DNA of 64,000 nucleotides from NCBI GenBank assembly GCA_035575515.1, contig DATLXU010000055.1, positions 12,030 to 76,029 on the forward strand, given 5' to 3'. The position numbers and the translations under genes were made by a program. The first letter of the stretch is position 1, and the number at the start of each line of letters is the position of its first letter. Shown here piece by piece: positions 45,242 to 53,699 of the stretch. This DNA comes from DATLXU01 sp035575515 (GTDB lineage Bacteria; Acidobacteriota; Blastocatellia; UBA7656). The notes beneath the pieces are model-generated. The model worked only from the letters and a program-made list of their open reading frames with translations, was not told the origin of the DNA and searched no databases.

Positions 45242-46615
45242 TTAGAGATTTATTTCAACAACCGTGTTCGCGTCCATGTTTTTTAAGACTTCCGCCGACA
45301 CCGCGCGCGTTTTTCTGCCAGCCGCGACCTTGATTTTGTATGCTCCCAGAAAGACTCTCGTCTGATAGCCGCCGCTCGCGTCGGTAGCGCCCTCAGTTTT
45401 TGTCCACCACTTATCGTGAATCAGAGACATCAATCGGTCATAAGCTGGTTTTGGCGTCATGTCGCGGCGCAAGAGTCCAGCGGGCGCGCCAAGCCATGCG
45501 CGGTTGTCGCTCAAATCCCACCACGTAATTGCTCGCACCGCAGGATGGCTGAAAAGCACCGTGTAGAAGTTGGCGACGTAATCAGCTTGGCGGGCTTCGC
45601 CTTCGGGTGTAGTCAGCCAATCGGTCAAAGGCGGGCCGTGATAGTTGAATTGCCTGCGCGGGCCGCTGATGACGGTCGTTTCCGTAAAGTGAATCGGCCT
45701 GCCGAATCGCGCGAACGTTTCGCACACTTCCCACACACGCGCGAGCGACCAGACCTCCTGATGCATGTGCGATTGAATCCCTATGACATCAGGCAAGCTG
45801 TTACCGGAAGCCAGTTCGGTCAGCAGCGCAATGTTTTTTGGCCCCGTGTCATAGTCGTTGTAAATGAAACTTTCATCGCTTCCCTTCCCCGCCTCGCGCG
45901 CCCAGTCGAATGCGGCGCTGACGACTCTGGCCGGACCATCGCGCGCAACCCAGCGGCCCACGCCGTTGTTGAATTCGGCTGCGACTGTAGCTTCATTGAT
46001 CACGTCCCAGATGTTAACGAGTCCCTTGTAATGCGTGACGATGTCGGCGACGCGCTCGTGTAAGAGCGGGGCAGTGGCATCGGGGTCTTGTGGCGCCCAC
46101 TTTGGATAGACCTCGTGCCAGATTAGCGGGTGTCCCTTTGTGATGATGCTATGCGCCGCGCACCATCGCGCCATTCGCTCCAGCCTCGCGTAGTCAGGCT
46201 TTCCCTTCTCTTTTTCAAACGTGCTCCAGTAAAACGGCAACGTCGCGTAATTGAACAGCGCGGCGAATCGTTGCTGATAAGCCTTCTGCATCGGCGACGA
46301 ATCATTCGGATCGAGCAAAAAGATGTTACAGCCGAACAGGAAAGCATGGCGCGTCTGCTCAACAGTGACGACCGCATTCTTGATCGGACGCCCGCGCCTG
46401 TCATGAACGCGAATGTTGAGATTTCCCATCCGATATCGCGAGATGCGCGCGCTTGCTTCGGCCAGCACTTGCTCGTCCATCGTCGCCGGAGATGTTTCCG
46501 GCTCCGATTCAAATGCAATCGCCTGAGTTGAAGACCGCCATGTCAGCGGCGCTGCAATAAAGACCGCCAAAATCATTCCCGCAATGGCTGCTGTTGTGCG
46601 AAGCTGCCGTTTCAT
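45242..46615 (-). CDS. Secreted GH10 endo-1,4-beta-xylanase
   Basis: It cuts internal beta-1,4 links of xylan. An N-terminal signal (residues 1-33) precedes a short beta region (NLNIRVHDRRGRPIKNAVV) and the GH10 barrel. The barrel shows KGHPLIWHEVYPKW, the acid/base motif WDVINEAT (E208) and the nucleophile motif HFTETTV (E312), then VRAITWWDLSDNRAW. At 457 residues it is one catalytic module plus the N-terminal extension, with no carbohydrate-binding module seen. Its 5' region carries a strong hairpin (46704-46740). It is the only clear endo-xylanase in the window. Confidence 0.93.
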   Translation of the reverse strand: MKRQLRTTAAIAGMILAVFIAAPLTWRSSTQAIAFESEPETSPATMDEQVLAEASARISRYRMGNLNIRVHDRRGRPIKNAVVTVEQTRHAFLFGCNIFLLDPNDSSPMQKAYQQRFAALFNYATLPFYWSTFEKEKGKPDYARLERMARWCAAHSIITKGHPLIWHEVYPKWAPQDPDATAPLLHERVADIVTHYKGLVNIWDVINEATVAAEFNNGVGRWVARDGPARVVSAAFDWAREAGKGSDESFIYNDYDTGPKNIALLTELASGNSLPDVIGIQSHMHQEVWSLARVWEVCETFARFGRPIHFTETTVISGPRRQFNYHGPPLTDWLTTPEGEARQADYVANFYTVLFSHPAVRAITWWDLSDNRAWLGAPAGLLRRDMTPKPAYDRLMSLIHDKWWTKTEGATDASGGYQTRVFLGAYKIKVAAGRKTRAVSAEVLKNMDANTVVEINL

Positions 46616-46703
46616 CGTTGTTTCGAGGATGAGTTTCTCTCACGCCAATTAAGCAGGCCGTTTGCGCCGAATCTCTGGGTACTAAACTTCTTGAACTTCA
46701 GCC

Positions 46704-46740
46704 GCGAGGTTGTGCGCAAGCTGACCGCGCACAACCTCGC
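46704..46740 (-). promoter_or_regulatory. Perfect 14-bp stem-loop upstream of the xylanase gene
   Basis: GCGAGGTTGTGCGC and GCGCACAACCTCGC flank a 9-base loop. It lies 89 bp before the GH10 start and about 150 bp after the end of 46893-47666, all on the minus strand. No T run follows in the direction of transcription, so it may be a structured leader, a transcript-processing site or a repeat rather than a simple terminator. Otherwise the 277-bp gap holds nothing recognisable. Confidence 0.55.
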
Positions 46741-46892
46741 GCCGCATCGGTGAGAATTAAGGTCGCAGAGTTTACATAGCGAATTAATAATCTCTGCGCG
46801 TCCGAAGTTGAATTGAGGTCGGCGGCGAATCATCTTCAAGCGCCTGAGCTCATTTGAAATCCGATCCAATCAACGCCGAGCGGTCACGCCTG

Positions 46893-47666
46893 TCAATTTG
46901 AGGAAGCCAGCAGGCGATTAAGCTCGTTGAGGCTCGATGCTTGAATCCCGGCTTCTCGCGTTTGAAGCATTCGGCATATCGCTCGATTAATCTCTTCGCC
47001 GCGCTCGTTATCAAACGGCTTGAGGACGAAGCCCAGTTGAAGCGGCTCGGCAACTCGTTCCATCCTTGCTCTGAGCCGCTCAGGTAAAGTCAATCTCAAA
47101 AAGATCGCGCCGCATCCCGTGTTTGCTTCGGCCTGCGCGTAAAGCGATTGAGTCTGTTCGGTCTTTTCGCCGGGCGCGGGCGGTGTTTTGCGCGCGGTGT
47201 CCTGAGTGGATTGCGCCAATTGTCCGAGTTGGCCTGTCGCTTCAGGTTTTTTGGTCTCGCGTCCCTGCTGTTGTTCTGCGGCTCTTTTCTCTTCTTCCTT
47301 CGATTTTTTCGCCTCTCTGGCGCTCGGCCAAGGATTCGCGACGTTTGCCATAACGCCTGCAATTGTCCCCGTCACTTTCTCGCGCGCCTGCGAGCCGCCT
47401 AAACTGAAATCACCAGTGAGGTGCAAACGCCCGTTGACCAAATCGGCTTTCGTTATCGTAAAAGAAAAATCCATCGCGCGCGCGCCTTGCCTGAACTGCC
47501 CCGTCACCGTTCGCCCGCGCATCTCTCCGTTGATGACCCGCAACGGCTCAATCCCGACGGACGCATCGGCGGCTGTCTTTTTCTTTGCGCTCGTTTGAGC
47601 TAATGAAACCGCCGAAGAAATCAGAATCGGAAGCGCAATCAGCAAAACCATTTTTCGATTCCGCAT
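46893..47666 (-). CDS. Secreted GMC-linked protein of unrecognised family (paralogue of 52999-53688)
   Basis: The 257-residue product has a signal peptide (MVLLIALPILISSAVSLAQ). A beta-rich N-terminal domain (about 47-108) contains VTGQFRQGARAMDFSF and NGRLHLTGDFSLGG. A Lys/Glu/Gln-rich linker runs from 114 to 178. The C-terminal domain (183-254) has GCGAIFLRLTLP, LGFVLKPFDNE and SSLNELNRLL. The gene at 52999-53688 has the same three-part plan and matching motifs. Both lie immediately downstream of a GMC dehydrogenase gene (here 36 bp), so an accessory or maturation role for that enzyme is inferred. No known domain was recognised. Confidence 0.8.
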   Translation of the reverse strand: MRNRKMVLLIALPILISSAVSLAQTSAKKKTAADASVGIEPLRVINGEMRGRTVTGQFRQGARAMDFSFTITKADLVNGRLHLTGDFSLGGSQAREKVTGTIAGVMANVANPWPSAREAKKSKEEEKRAAEQQQGRETKKPEATGQLGQLAQSTQDTARKTPPAPGEKTEQTQSLYAQAEANTGCGAIFLRLTLPERLRARMERVAEPLQLGFVLKPFDNERGEEINRAICRMLQTREAGIQASSLNELNRLLASSN

Positions 47667-47702
47667 ACTCTCTTCTCCCGCGAAACTTTCAACGCCGACA
47701 GA

Positions 47703-49412
47703 TCACAATCGGCCCGCGCGATACTCTTCGGCAATGTAATCGCAGGCCCGCGCGGTTATCGCCATCATCGTGAGCGTCGGGTTTTGATTACCGCTCGACA
47801 CGTAGCACGCGCCATCGGTGACGAAGAGATTCTTCACGTCGTGAGATTGATTGAATCTGTTCAACACAGATTTCTTCGGGTCGTTGCCCATGCGCGCTGT
47901 GCCTACTTCGTGAATGAGAATGCCGGGCGTGGACGTAGGCCCATAACTCACCTGAATGTCTTTCGCGCCCGCTGCTTCAAGCATCTCTGCGGCTGTCTCT
48001 CCCATATCCCTGACCATTTCGCGTTCATTATCGCCGAAGGTCATCTCGATGTGAAGCACGGGTATCCCCCACGCATCCACCACATCTTTGTCGAGGCTGA
48101 CGTGATTTTCAAATCGCGCGAGGCACTCGCCAAATCCGCCAAGCCCTATGCCCCACGGATGATACTCGCGCACAGCTTTTTTCAACGCAGAGCCGAATCC
48201 CGCAATCCCTTTCGCATGCTCCCAGAGCGGTTGGCCCGCTCCGCCCTGAAACCCGTAGCCGCGAATGAATCGCCCGTGCTTTGTCGTCAGGTTGCGGAAA
48301 CGCGGGATGTAAATTCCATTTGCGCGCCCGTCCTGTTCCAGATGCTTCGCGTCAAGCATGGGCAAGCTGCCCGACGCTCCGCCTCCGCCGACGTGGTCCA
48401 TCAGGTAATGACCCAGCACGCCTGAGCTATTGGCAATGCCATTGGGATAAAGTGTCGAGGTTGAATTGAGCATGATGCGCGTTGATTCGAGCGTGCCCGC
48501 GCACAGCACGACGACCTTGCCGAACACTTCGCGGTGATTGCGTGTGACGGCATCAACGTAATGCACGCCTTTGGCTTTGCCCGTCTGCTTATCAACGATG
48601 ATATTGCTTACGACCGCGTGCGGGATAAGCGTCATTCTTCCCGTGCGCGCCGCTGCCGGAAGCGTTGATGCGGGGCTGCTGTAATAAGACCTGGTCGTGC
48701 AGCCGCGGTCGCAGTGGCCGCACCAGTGACAGGCCGCGCGAGCATCGGGCGTGCCCTGATGAATGGGCTTCGTGAGTATCGCGCAGCGGCCAATGATGAC
48801 GCGGCGGTGCGGGTCTCCCATTTTATCAACCGCTTTCTTCAGCACGACCTCGCCGCAAGTGAAGCTCATCGGCGGCAGGAAACGGCTATCAGGAAGCTGC
48901 GGCAGATTTTCGTAAGAGCCGCTTATGCCGATGAACTCTTCGACCTTGTCGTAATAAGGCGCGATCTCTTCATAGCTGATGGGCCAGTCGTCGCCGTAGC
49001 CGTCGTGCGTCGCCGCTTTGAAATCGTAATTCGACAGCCGATAAGTCTGTCGGCCCCACGGGATGGAACGCCCGCCGACTTGACGCGAGCGAATCCAGTA
49101 GAAGGGCTTGTCGGGCGGCGTCGTGTATGGGTTCTCAAGATCGTTGACGAAGAACTGGCGGCCATACTCGTTGCACGCATAGCATTTGCTCTGAATGGGC
49201 TGCGTGCGCTGCATATCTGTTTGGTCGCCGAAGCCGCGAAACTTCAACTCATAAGGCCAGGTGTGCTCCGTGTAATCTTTCAAAGGGTCGAGCTTGCGCC
49301 CTGCTTCGAGCACTGCAACTTTCAAGCCTTTCTGGGTTAATTCTTTTGCGGCCCAGCCGCCCGTCGCGCCTGAGCCTACGATGATCGCGTCGTAAATTAC
49401 CTGCCTGGCCAT
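47703..49412 (-). CDS. GMC-family flavoprotein dehydrogenase, probable sugar/glycoside oxidase
   Basis: An FAD-binding GMC oxidoreductase of the type that includes gluconate 2-dehydrogenase and glucoside 3-dehydrogenase large subunits. The N-terminal dinucleotide fold reads YDAIIVGSGATGGWAAKEL, and the C-terminus has the active-site blocks IHEVGTARMG and NQNPTLT. The Cys motif CHWCGHCDRGC, near residue 230, fits the Fe-S ligands seen in related FAD dehydrogenases. There is no own signal; it is probably co-exported with the Tat small subunit encoded just upstream (49539-50147). A terminator-like hairpin lies between the two genes, and AGGAGG precedes ATG 49412. Confidence 0.87.
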   Translation of the reverse strand: MARQVIYDAIIVGSGATGGWAAKELTQKGLKVAVLEAGRKLDPLKDYTEHTWPYELKFRGFGDQTDMQRTQPIQSKCYACNEYGRQFFVNDLENPYTTPPDKPFYWIRSRQVGGRSIPWGRQTYRLSNYDFKAATHDGYGDDWPISYEEIAPYYDKVEEFIGISGSYENLPQLPDSRFLPPMSFTCGEVVLKKAVDKMGDPHRRVIIGRCAILTKPIHQGTPDARAACHWCGHCDRGCTTRSYYSSPASTLPAAARTGRMTLIPHAVVSNIIVDKQTGKAKGVHYVDAVTRNHREVFGKVVVLCAGTLESTRIMLNSTSTLYPNGIANSSGVLGHYLMDHVGGGGASGSLPMLDAKHLEQDGRANGIYIPRFRNLTTKHGRFIRGYGFQGGAGQPLWEHAKGIAGFGSALKKAVREYHPWGIGLGGFGECLARFENHVSLDKDVVDAWGIPVLHIEMTFGDNEREMVRDMGETAAEMLEAAGAKDIQVSYGPTSTPGILIHEVGTARMGNDPKKSVLNRFNQSHDVKNLFVTDGACYVSSGNQNPTLTMMAITARACDYIAEEYRAGRL

Positions 49413-49428
49413 ACGCCTCCTGATTCAA

Positions 49429-49455
49429 AAGGGCGACCATTTGAGCGTCGCCCTT
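49429..49455 (-). terminator. Terminator-like hairpin between small and large dehydrogenase subunits
   Basis: AAGGGCGAC and GTCGCCCTT form a perfect 9-bp stem with a 9-base loop, followed in the minus direction by TTTTGAATC. This is a good intrinsic-terminator shape yet sits inside an apparent operon, 17 bp before the large-subunit start and overlapping its leader. It could set the ratio of the two subunits or act as an attenuator. Confidence 0.6.
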
Positions 49456-49538
49456 ATCGCTTATCAATTGCCTGGCCGCCGCGTTCCGGTGAGAGCGCAT
49501 CTCGAAACGGCGTGACTCGCTCGGCTGCGCATTAATTC

Positions 49539-50147
49539 TTATTGCTGGTGCTCAGGGTGAGTGCAGCCGACGAACTCTTTCAGGTAAGAGTTGCCCTTGT
49601 AGTGAAGCTCCTGGTGTATGCCTATCTCAGACGTGTAGTAGCCGTCAATCGTCGCGTTCTTTATCGTCCTGAAGAATCGCTCTTCTACAGTCTTCGGGTC
49701 GCGCTCGTTTCTGCTTATCTCTTTCAGCAGCTCGACCTGCTGCTCGACGCTCGCATCGGCGAAGCTCTTTGAGAATTTCTCGCGGCTCATCTTGTTTATC
49801 GCCGCCAAGCCTTCGCGCCATGTCTGCTTCACGACCTCAGGCGACTCGCTCACGATTAAATCAATGTATTCGCTGACGCGCGCCGCCTTCGCTCCGGGCG
49901 ATGAATCGTCGGCAGGAATTATCCGCTCGCTCATTTCAATCACTGTGCGATTCTCTTCTTCATTAAAAAACTTGAGCGGCTGAGCTTGCGGCCTTGCGGC
50001 CTTTTGCGCGGCGTGATGGATGTGCGCCATTTCGTCCTGAGCCGCCGCCTTTGAGCCGAGCACGGGCAGCGCAGCGATGACGCCCGCGCCAAGCCCTATG
50101 CCTTTAAGCGCGTCTCGTCGTGTGATGTTATCTTTCTGGTCTGACAT
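49539..50147 (-). CDS. Gluconate 2-dehydrogenase subunit 3-like protein with Tat signal
   Basis: The N-terminus ITRRDALKGIGLGAGVIAAL is a twin-arginine signal followed by cleavage near SKAAAQ. The mature part has FFNEEENRTVIEMSERIIPA and SEYIDLIVSE, typical of the small subunit family that includes gluconate dehydrogenase gamma and LacC of glucoside 3-dehydrogenase. In characterised systems this subunit carries the signal through which the GMC flavoprotein is exported. The length of 202 residues fits. It is the only such subunit in the window, although there are three GMC genes. The gene diverges from the Gfo/Idh/MocA gene. Confidence 0.87.
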   Translation of the reverse strand: MSDQKDNITRRDALKGIGLGAGVIAALPVLGSKAAAQDEMAHIHHAAQKAARPQAQPLKFFNEEENRTVIEMSERIIPADDSSPGAKAARVSEYIDLIVSESPEVVKQTWREGLAAINKMSREKFSKSFADASVEQQVELLKEISRNERDPKTVEERFFRTIKNATIDGYYTSEIGIHQELHYKGNSYLKEFVGCTHPEHQQ

Positions 50148-50312
50148 TTTTCTCTCCGTTGTTTTAAGCCGACAAAGCGGCCCTTTCTAAAGCATCGTTG
50201 CTGTTGGATTCGGTGATCAATCGTGAATGACAGTTCAACTTTATTCCAGACGAAAAAAAAGTCAAGCCGCCGCGCTTGACTTTGAATAGGAGAGCAAGTA
50301 ATTTCGCGAGCT

Positions 50313-51428
50313 ATGAAAAAGAAACTGAATATCGCAATGATCGGCCATCGTTTCATGGGCAAAGCGCACAGCAACGCGTGGCGACAGGTCGCAAGGTTTT
50401 TCGACGCGCCATTCGAGCCTGTTATGAAAGTGGTCTGTGGCCGCGACGAAGCGGCTACGCGAAGCGCGGCCAGGCAGTACGGCTGGCAGGAGCATTCAAC
50501 TTCGTGGCAAGAGGTCGTCGAGCGCGAAGACGTTGACCTGATAGACATATGCACGCCGGGCGATTCACATAAGCCAATAGCCATCGCTGCGGCTGAAGCC
50601 CGAAAGATCGTCTTCTGCGAGAAGCCGCTTGCAAACACGCTTGCGGAAGCCGAACAGATGCTCGATGCCGTTCGTCGCAACTCAGTAATTCACATGCTCT
50701 GTCACAACTATCGCCGCGCGCCTGCTGTGATGCTCGCAAAGCAACTCATTGACGAAGGTTGCATCGGCCAGATTTATCATTATCGCGGCACGTACCTGCA
50801 AGATTGGATAGTTGATCCAGATTTTCCGCGAGTGTGGCGATTGGAAAAAGCCAGAGCCGGTTCGGGCGCGCTCGGAGACATTCTCTCGCACTCTTCGGAC
50901 CTCGCGCGCTTTCTCGTCGGCGAAATCACGGAAGTCGCGGGACTGCTCAAGACTTTCATCACAGAGCGCCCGCTTCCTGGCACAAACGCGAAAGCTCCGG
51001 TTGATGTTGACGATGCGGCGTTGTCGCTTGTGCGATTTGAGAATGGCGCAATCGGCACAATCGAAGGGACGCGATTCGCGACGGGCCGAAAGAACTACAA
51101 CCGCTTCGAGATTAACGGCAGCAAAGGCAGCCTCGCCTTCGACCTTGAGCGAATGAACGAGCTTGAGCTTTACATTGAAGAAGGCCCGAACAGCGGCTTC
51201 AGAACTATTCTTGCGACAGACGCGAAGCACCCTTACTTCGGCGCGTGGTGGCCGCCCGGCCACATCATCGGCTACGAGCACACGTTCACTCACACGGTTT
51301 ATGATCTGCTCGTAGCGATTGATAAGCAGGAGATTCCCGCGCCCAACTTCGAAGACGGCGTGCGCAACCAGCGGGCGCTCGACGCAATAGAGCGAGCTTC
51401 AGCTTCAGGCAAGTGGGAAAAAGTCTAA
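50313..51428 (+). CDS. Gfo/Idh/MocA-family oxidoreductase
   Basis: An NAD(P)-dependent sugar or inositol dehydrogenase-like enzyme of 371 residues. The Rossmann start LNIAMIGHRFMGKAHSNAW has a variant glycine loop. The EKP motif in FCEKPLANTL (E103-P105) and the following MLCHNYRRAPAV are family hallmarks, and the C-terminal alpha/beta domain carries GHIIGYEHTFTH. No signal peptide, so cytoplasmic. Between a dehydrogenase module and a TIM-barrel gene it may reduce or oxidise keto-sugars, as described for keto-glycoside pathways. The substrate cannot be read from the sequence. Confidence 0.88.
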   Translation: MKKKLNIAMIGHRFMGKAHSNAWRQVARFFDAPFEPVMKVVCGRDEAATRSAARQYGWQEHSTSWQEVVEREDVDLIDICTPGDSHKPIAIAAAEARKIVFCEKPLANTLAEAEQMLDAVRRNSVIHMLCHNYRRAPAVMLAKQLIDEGCIGQIYHYRGTYLQDWIVDPDFPRVWRLEKARAGSGALGDILSHSSDLARFLVGEITEVAGLLKTFITERPLPGTNAKAPVDVDDAALSLVRFENGAIGTIEGTRFATGRKNYNRFEINGSKGSLAFDLERMNELELYIEEGPNSGFRTILATDAKHPYFGAWWPPGHIIGYEHTFTHTVYDLLVAIDKQEIPAPNFEDGVRNQRALDAIERASASGKWEKV

Positions 51429-51438
51429 AGCCTATCAC

Positions 51439-52680
51439 TCAGGAACGGTAGGCTTCGCGGCCACGGCCTTGAACCGGAATGCCCTGAGCCGGAAGCACCT
51501 CGTGCTGCAACGCGTACATGCACGCGGCGGCTTCATCAATCTTGCGGGTGAACGCGATTGAGCCTTTCAAGATAGGCTTGAGCCGTTCCTTGTCCTGAAT
51601 CCTCGCGGGCGGGTATTCGTGCTCAACCACCAGATGCGTGTTCGCAACGTCCAGCTTCAACAACTCGCGCGCGGCCAGTTGATGATCGAGCCAGTCAACC
51701 GTTCGGTTCTGCAAGTAAGCAAGCGGATCGTGACGCGCCGTGCCCGGCAATTCATGTTCAGCCAAGACCGTCTGCTTCAGCCATGCATTCGCCTGATCCG
51801 CAGGATTATCCGAAGGCTTGCCGTCAATCCAGTCGCCGCGCTGGATGGTCTGCCCGCCGTAGCCCCACGCGGCCACGCCTCGCGCATCAACGACCTGCCC
51901 TTTGACGTGGAAGCCGCCAATCAAAAAGTTGTAGCCCGTGTCTTTCAGGTATTGAAAGATTGAGCGCGTGTCCTGCCCCATCAGTATCGCGTGCGACGGG
52001 TCATAATGAATCCTGAGTTGATCGCCCACGCCGTGACGTTCGCAGATTTGATGAAGAGCTATCCACGTGCCGGGCGTGTAGGCGATGTTGTTGTGCCAGT
52101 TGTCCGACGTTGTCCATCCGGGCATAGGGCATTGCTCAATGCGATAGACAAGCCCGCGCGACTTCGCTTCTTTGAGCAACGGGATGAAATGCTCTTCAAA
52201 GTCAACGAGGTTCTGATCCATGCTGAGAGTTTGATTTCTTCCGACAAATCCGCAGACCGCATCAACGCCGAGCAACGCAGCCGCATCAAAGACGCGCAGC
52301 ATGAAGTCATGCTTTTTCTTTCTGATGGCCGGGTCGTGGTGCAGCATGTTGTCGAAGTAAGCGAGGTCGGACAATCCTATGCGATATTCTTTCAGCGCGT
52401 CCAGCACGCGGCGGGCGCGCAATTGGTTGAACGGCTCGCGCAGGTCGAGCGTGTTAGCTACAGGGTCGAGCATCGCTTCGGCGGGAACGTCTGCTTCAGT
52501 TGGATGAAGCGCGGCTGAAAGTTGAATGTTGTCTGCGCCAAGCTCGCTTGCGAATGCCGCCCACTCTTCAATCGCAAGATCGGGATCGGGGTCGCGCTTT
52601 TCGCGCGGCGTCAGCTCCTGCAATGCGGCGGTCAACACGCCAATCTTCATGAATTGCGGCTCGAATTGTTTAACTGTCAT
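51439..52680 (-). CDS. TIM-barrel sugar isomerase/epimerase-like protein, cytoplasmic
   Basis: A 413-residue member of the xylose-isomerase-like TIM-barrel superfamily without signal peptide. Likely metal-ligand motifs are YRIEQCPMPGW (Glu), IHYDPSHAILMG (Asp, His), IGGFHVKGQVVD (His) and HLVVEHEYPPA (Glu). It is longer than the usual ~280 residues because of insertions and a C-terminal extension, as in some group-specific hydroxypyruvate-isomerase-like proteins. It is the last gene of the run GMC, unknown protein, monohaem cytochrome, TIM barrel. ATG 52680 has AGGAG 12 bases upstream; an internal ATG at 52650 (MKIGVLTAAL) is an alternative start. Confidence 0.82.
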   Translation of the reverse strand: MTVKQFEPQFMKIGVLTAALQELTPREKRDPDPDLAIEEWAAFASELGADNIQLSAALHPTEADVPAEAMLDPVANTLDLREPFNQLRARRVLDALKEYRIGLSDLAYFDNMLHHDPAIRKKKHDFMLRVFDAAALLGVDAVCGFVGRNQTLSMDQNLVDFEEHFIPLLKEAKSRGLVYRIEQCPMPGWTTSDNWHNNIAYTPGTWIALHQICERHGVGDQLRIHYDPSHAILMGQDTRSIFQYLKDTGYNFLIGGFHVKGQVVDARGVAAWGYGGQTIQRGDWIDGKPSDNPADQANAWLKQTVLAEHELPGTARHDPLAYLQNRTVDWLDHQLAARELLKLDVANTHLVVEHEYPPARIQDKERLKPILKGSIAFTRKIDEAAACMYALQHEVLPAQGIPVQGRGREAYRS

Positions 52681-52695
52681 AGCTTGTTGCGCTCC

Positions 52696-52962
52696 TTACT
52701 TTTTGCTTTTCTTCTTGTAACCCGCGAGCCATTCGGGATCAACCTCGTTGGCCTTGCGCCGCTCTTTCTCCTTGATGAGCCACTTGCCGCGCGCGTTAAA
52801 AGGCTCGCCGCCTTCCGCCTTAACGTGACAGAAGCGGCAATCCTTAGCCCCGAACTTCTTCGCCTTCGCTAAGAATGGCGGGAAAGCTACCGTCTGAGAT
52901 GCCAGCAACGCAATTATGCCAATGACGAAAACGCTTGCGATTATACCTTTGAGTTTATTCAT
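52696..52962 (-). CDS. Small secreted monohaem cytochrome c
   Basis: The 88-residue product has a signal or anchor (IIASVFVIGIIALLASQTVA), one haem site CRFCH (C42, C45, H46) and a very basic tail (WLAGYKKKSKK). A Met ligand is not obvious. A cytochrome is the electron acceptor of known GMC sugar dehydrogenases, and this gene lies in the GMC operon 53700-55409, between the unrecognised protein and the TIM-barrel gene. It is therefore the likely acceptor for that dehydrogenase. An AAGGGGGG ribosome site lies nine bases before ATG. Confidence 0.82.
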   Translation of the reverse strand: MNKLKGIIASVFVIGIIALLASQTVAFPPFLAKAKKFGAKDCRFCHVKAEGGEPFNARGKWLIKEKERRKANEVDPEWLAGYKKKSKK

Positions 52963-52998
52963 CTGATCTATACCCCCCTTGAATTTGATCGTTGATAT

Positions 52999-53688
52999 TC
53001 AGCCCACGAACGCGCGATTAAGCTCTGCGATGGCAGCCGCAGCGAGCTTCTCATCCACGCGTTCGCCGTAGAGCGCGTCAACGACGTAGCAGTACAATCC
53101 GTGCAAAGTCGTTGCCGTCTCGTCGCGCGGCGCGAGCCGAACGTTCATTTGAACTTTGCTTAAATCAGCCGCCAAACCGAGAGCACGGCCATCGAGTGGC
53201 GCGAAGTGAAAATACATCACCCCGCAATACGAAGTCGGCCCGGTGTTTTCTGTCGGCGGCAGCTCGCTTTTTTGCGGTTGAGCTTTCTCGCTCTCTTTTT
53301 CGCCCGCGCGTTTTTCGGTCTCGCCCGCGACCTGCTGTTTTTGTTGCGAAGTGGCTTGAGCGCCGGGCGGCGCTTCTGTCGCAATCTGCCGCCGCGTCGG
53401 AGTTGCGCCGATGCCTCCCTGTGTGTTTGCAAGCGTCGCACGTACAGAATCAATTGAGCGTGTCTGCCCGCGCACGTTTGCGACCGTCAATCGCCCGGTG
53501 AGTTGCAGCATGTTATTTACATTCTCTGCCCGCGAAGGCGCGTAGGTAAATTTATACTCCGCGCCGCCCAGAGAGAACTCGCCGCTGAATGCGCGCTCGA
53601 CGGGCCACGCCGGTATCGAATAAAGTCGCCGCGCGCCTGTTGCGCCGCGTCCTTGATTTGTACGTCGCTGTGCCTCGCGTGAAAACAT
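52999..53688 (-). CDS. GMC-linked protein of unrecognised family (paralogue of 46893-47666)
   Basis: The 229-residue product has an N-terminal beta-rich domain (31-94, FSGEFSLGGAEYKFTY and NMLQLTGRLTVANVRG), a Gln/Glu/Lys-rich linker (95-150) and a C-terminal domain (152-229, SYCGVMYFHFAPLDGRA, MNVRLAPRDE and AIAELNRAF). Layout and motifs match 46893-47666: G-x-F blocks, L-x-LTG, the CG-(A/V)-(I/M) block and ELNR near the end. Unlike that paralogue it has no signal peptide. GGAAG precedes ATG 53688, which lies 11 bp after the GMC stop. No known domain was recognised; an accessory role for the dehydrogenase is inferred. Confidence 0.78.
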   Translation of the reverse strand: MFSREAQRRTNQGRGATGARRLYSIPAWPVERAFSGEFSLGGAEYKFTYAPSRAENVNNMLQLTGRLTVANVRGQTRSIDSVRATLANTQGGIGATPTRRQIATEAPPGAQATSQQKQQVAGETEKRAGEKESEKAQPQKSELPPTENTGPTSYCGVMYFHFAPLDGRALGLAADLSKVQMNVRLAPRDETATTLHGLYCYVVDALYGERVDEKLAAAAIAELNRAFVG

Positions 53689-53699
53689 AGATTCTTCCT

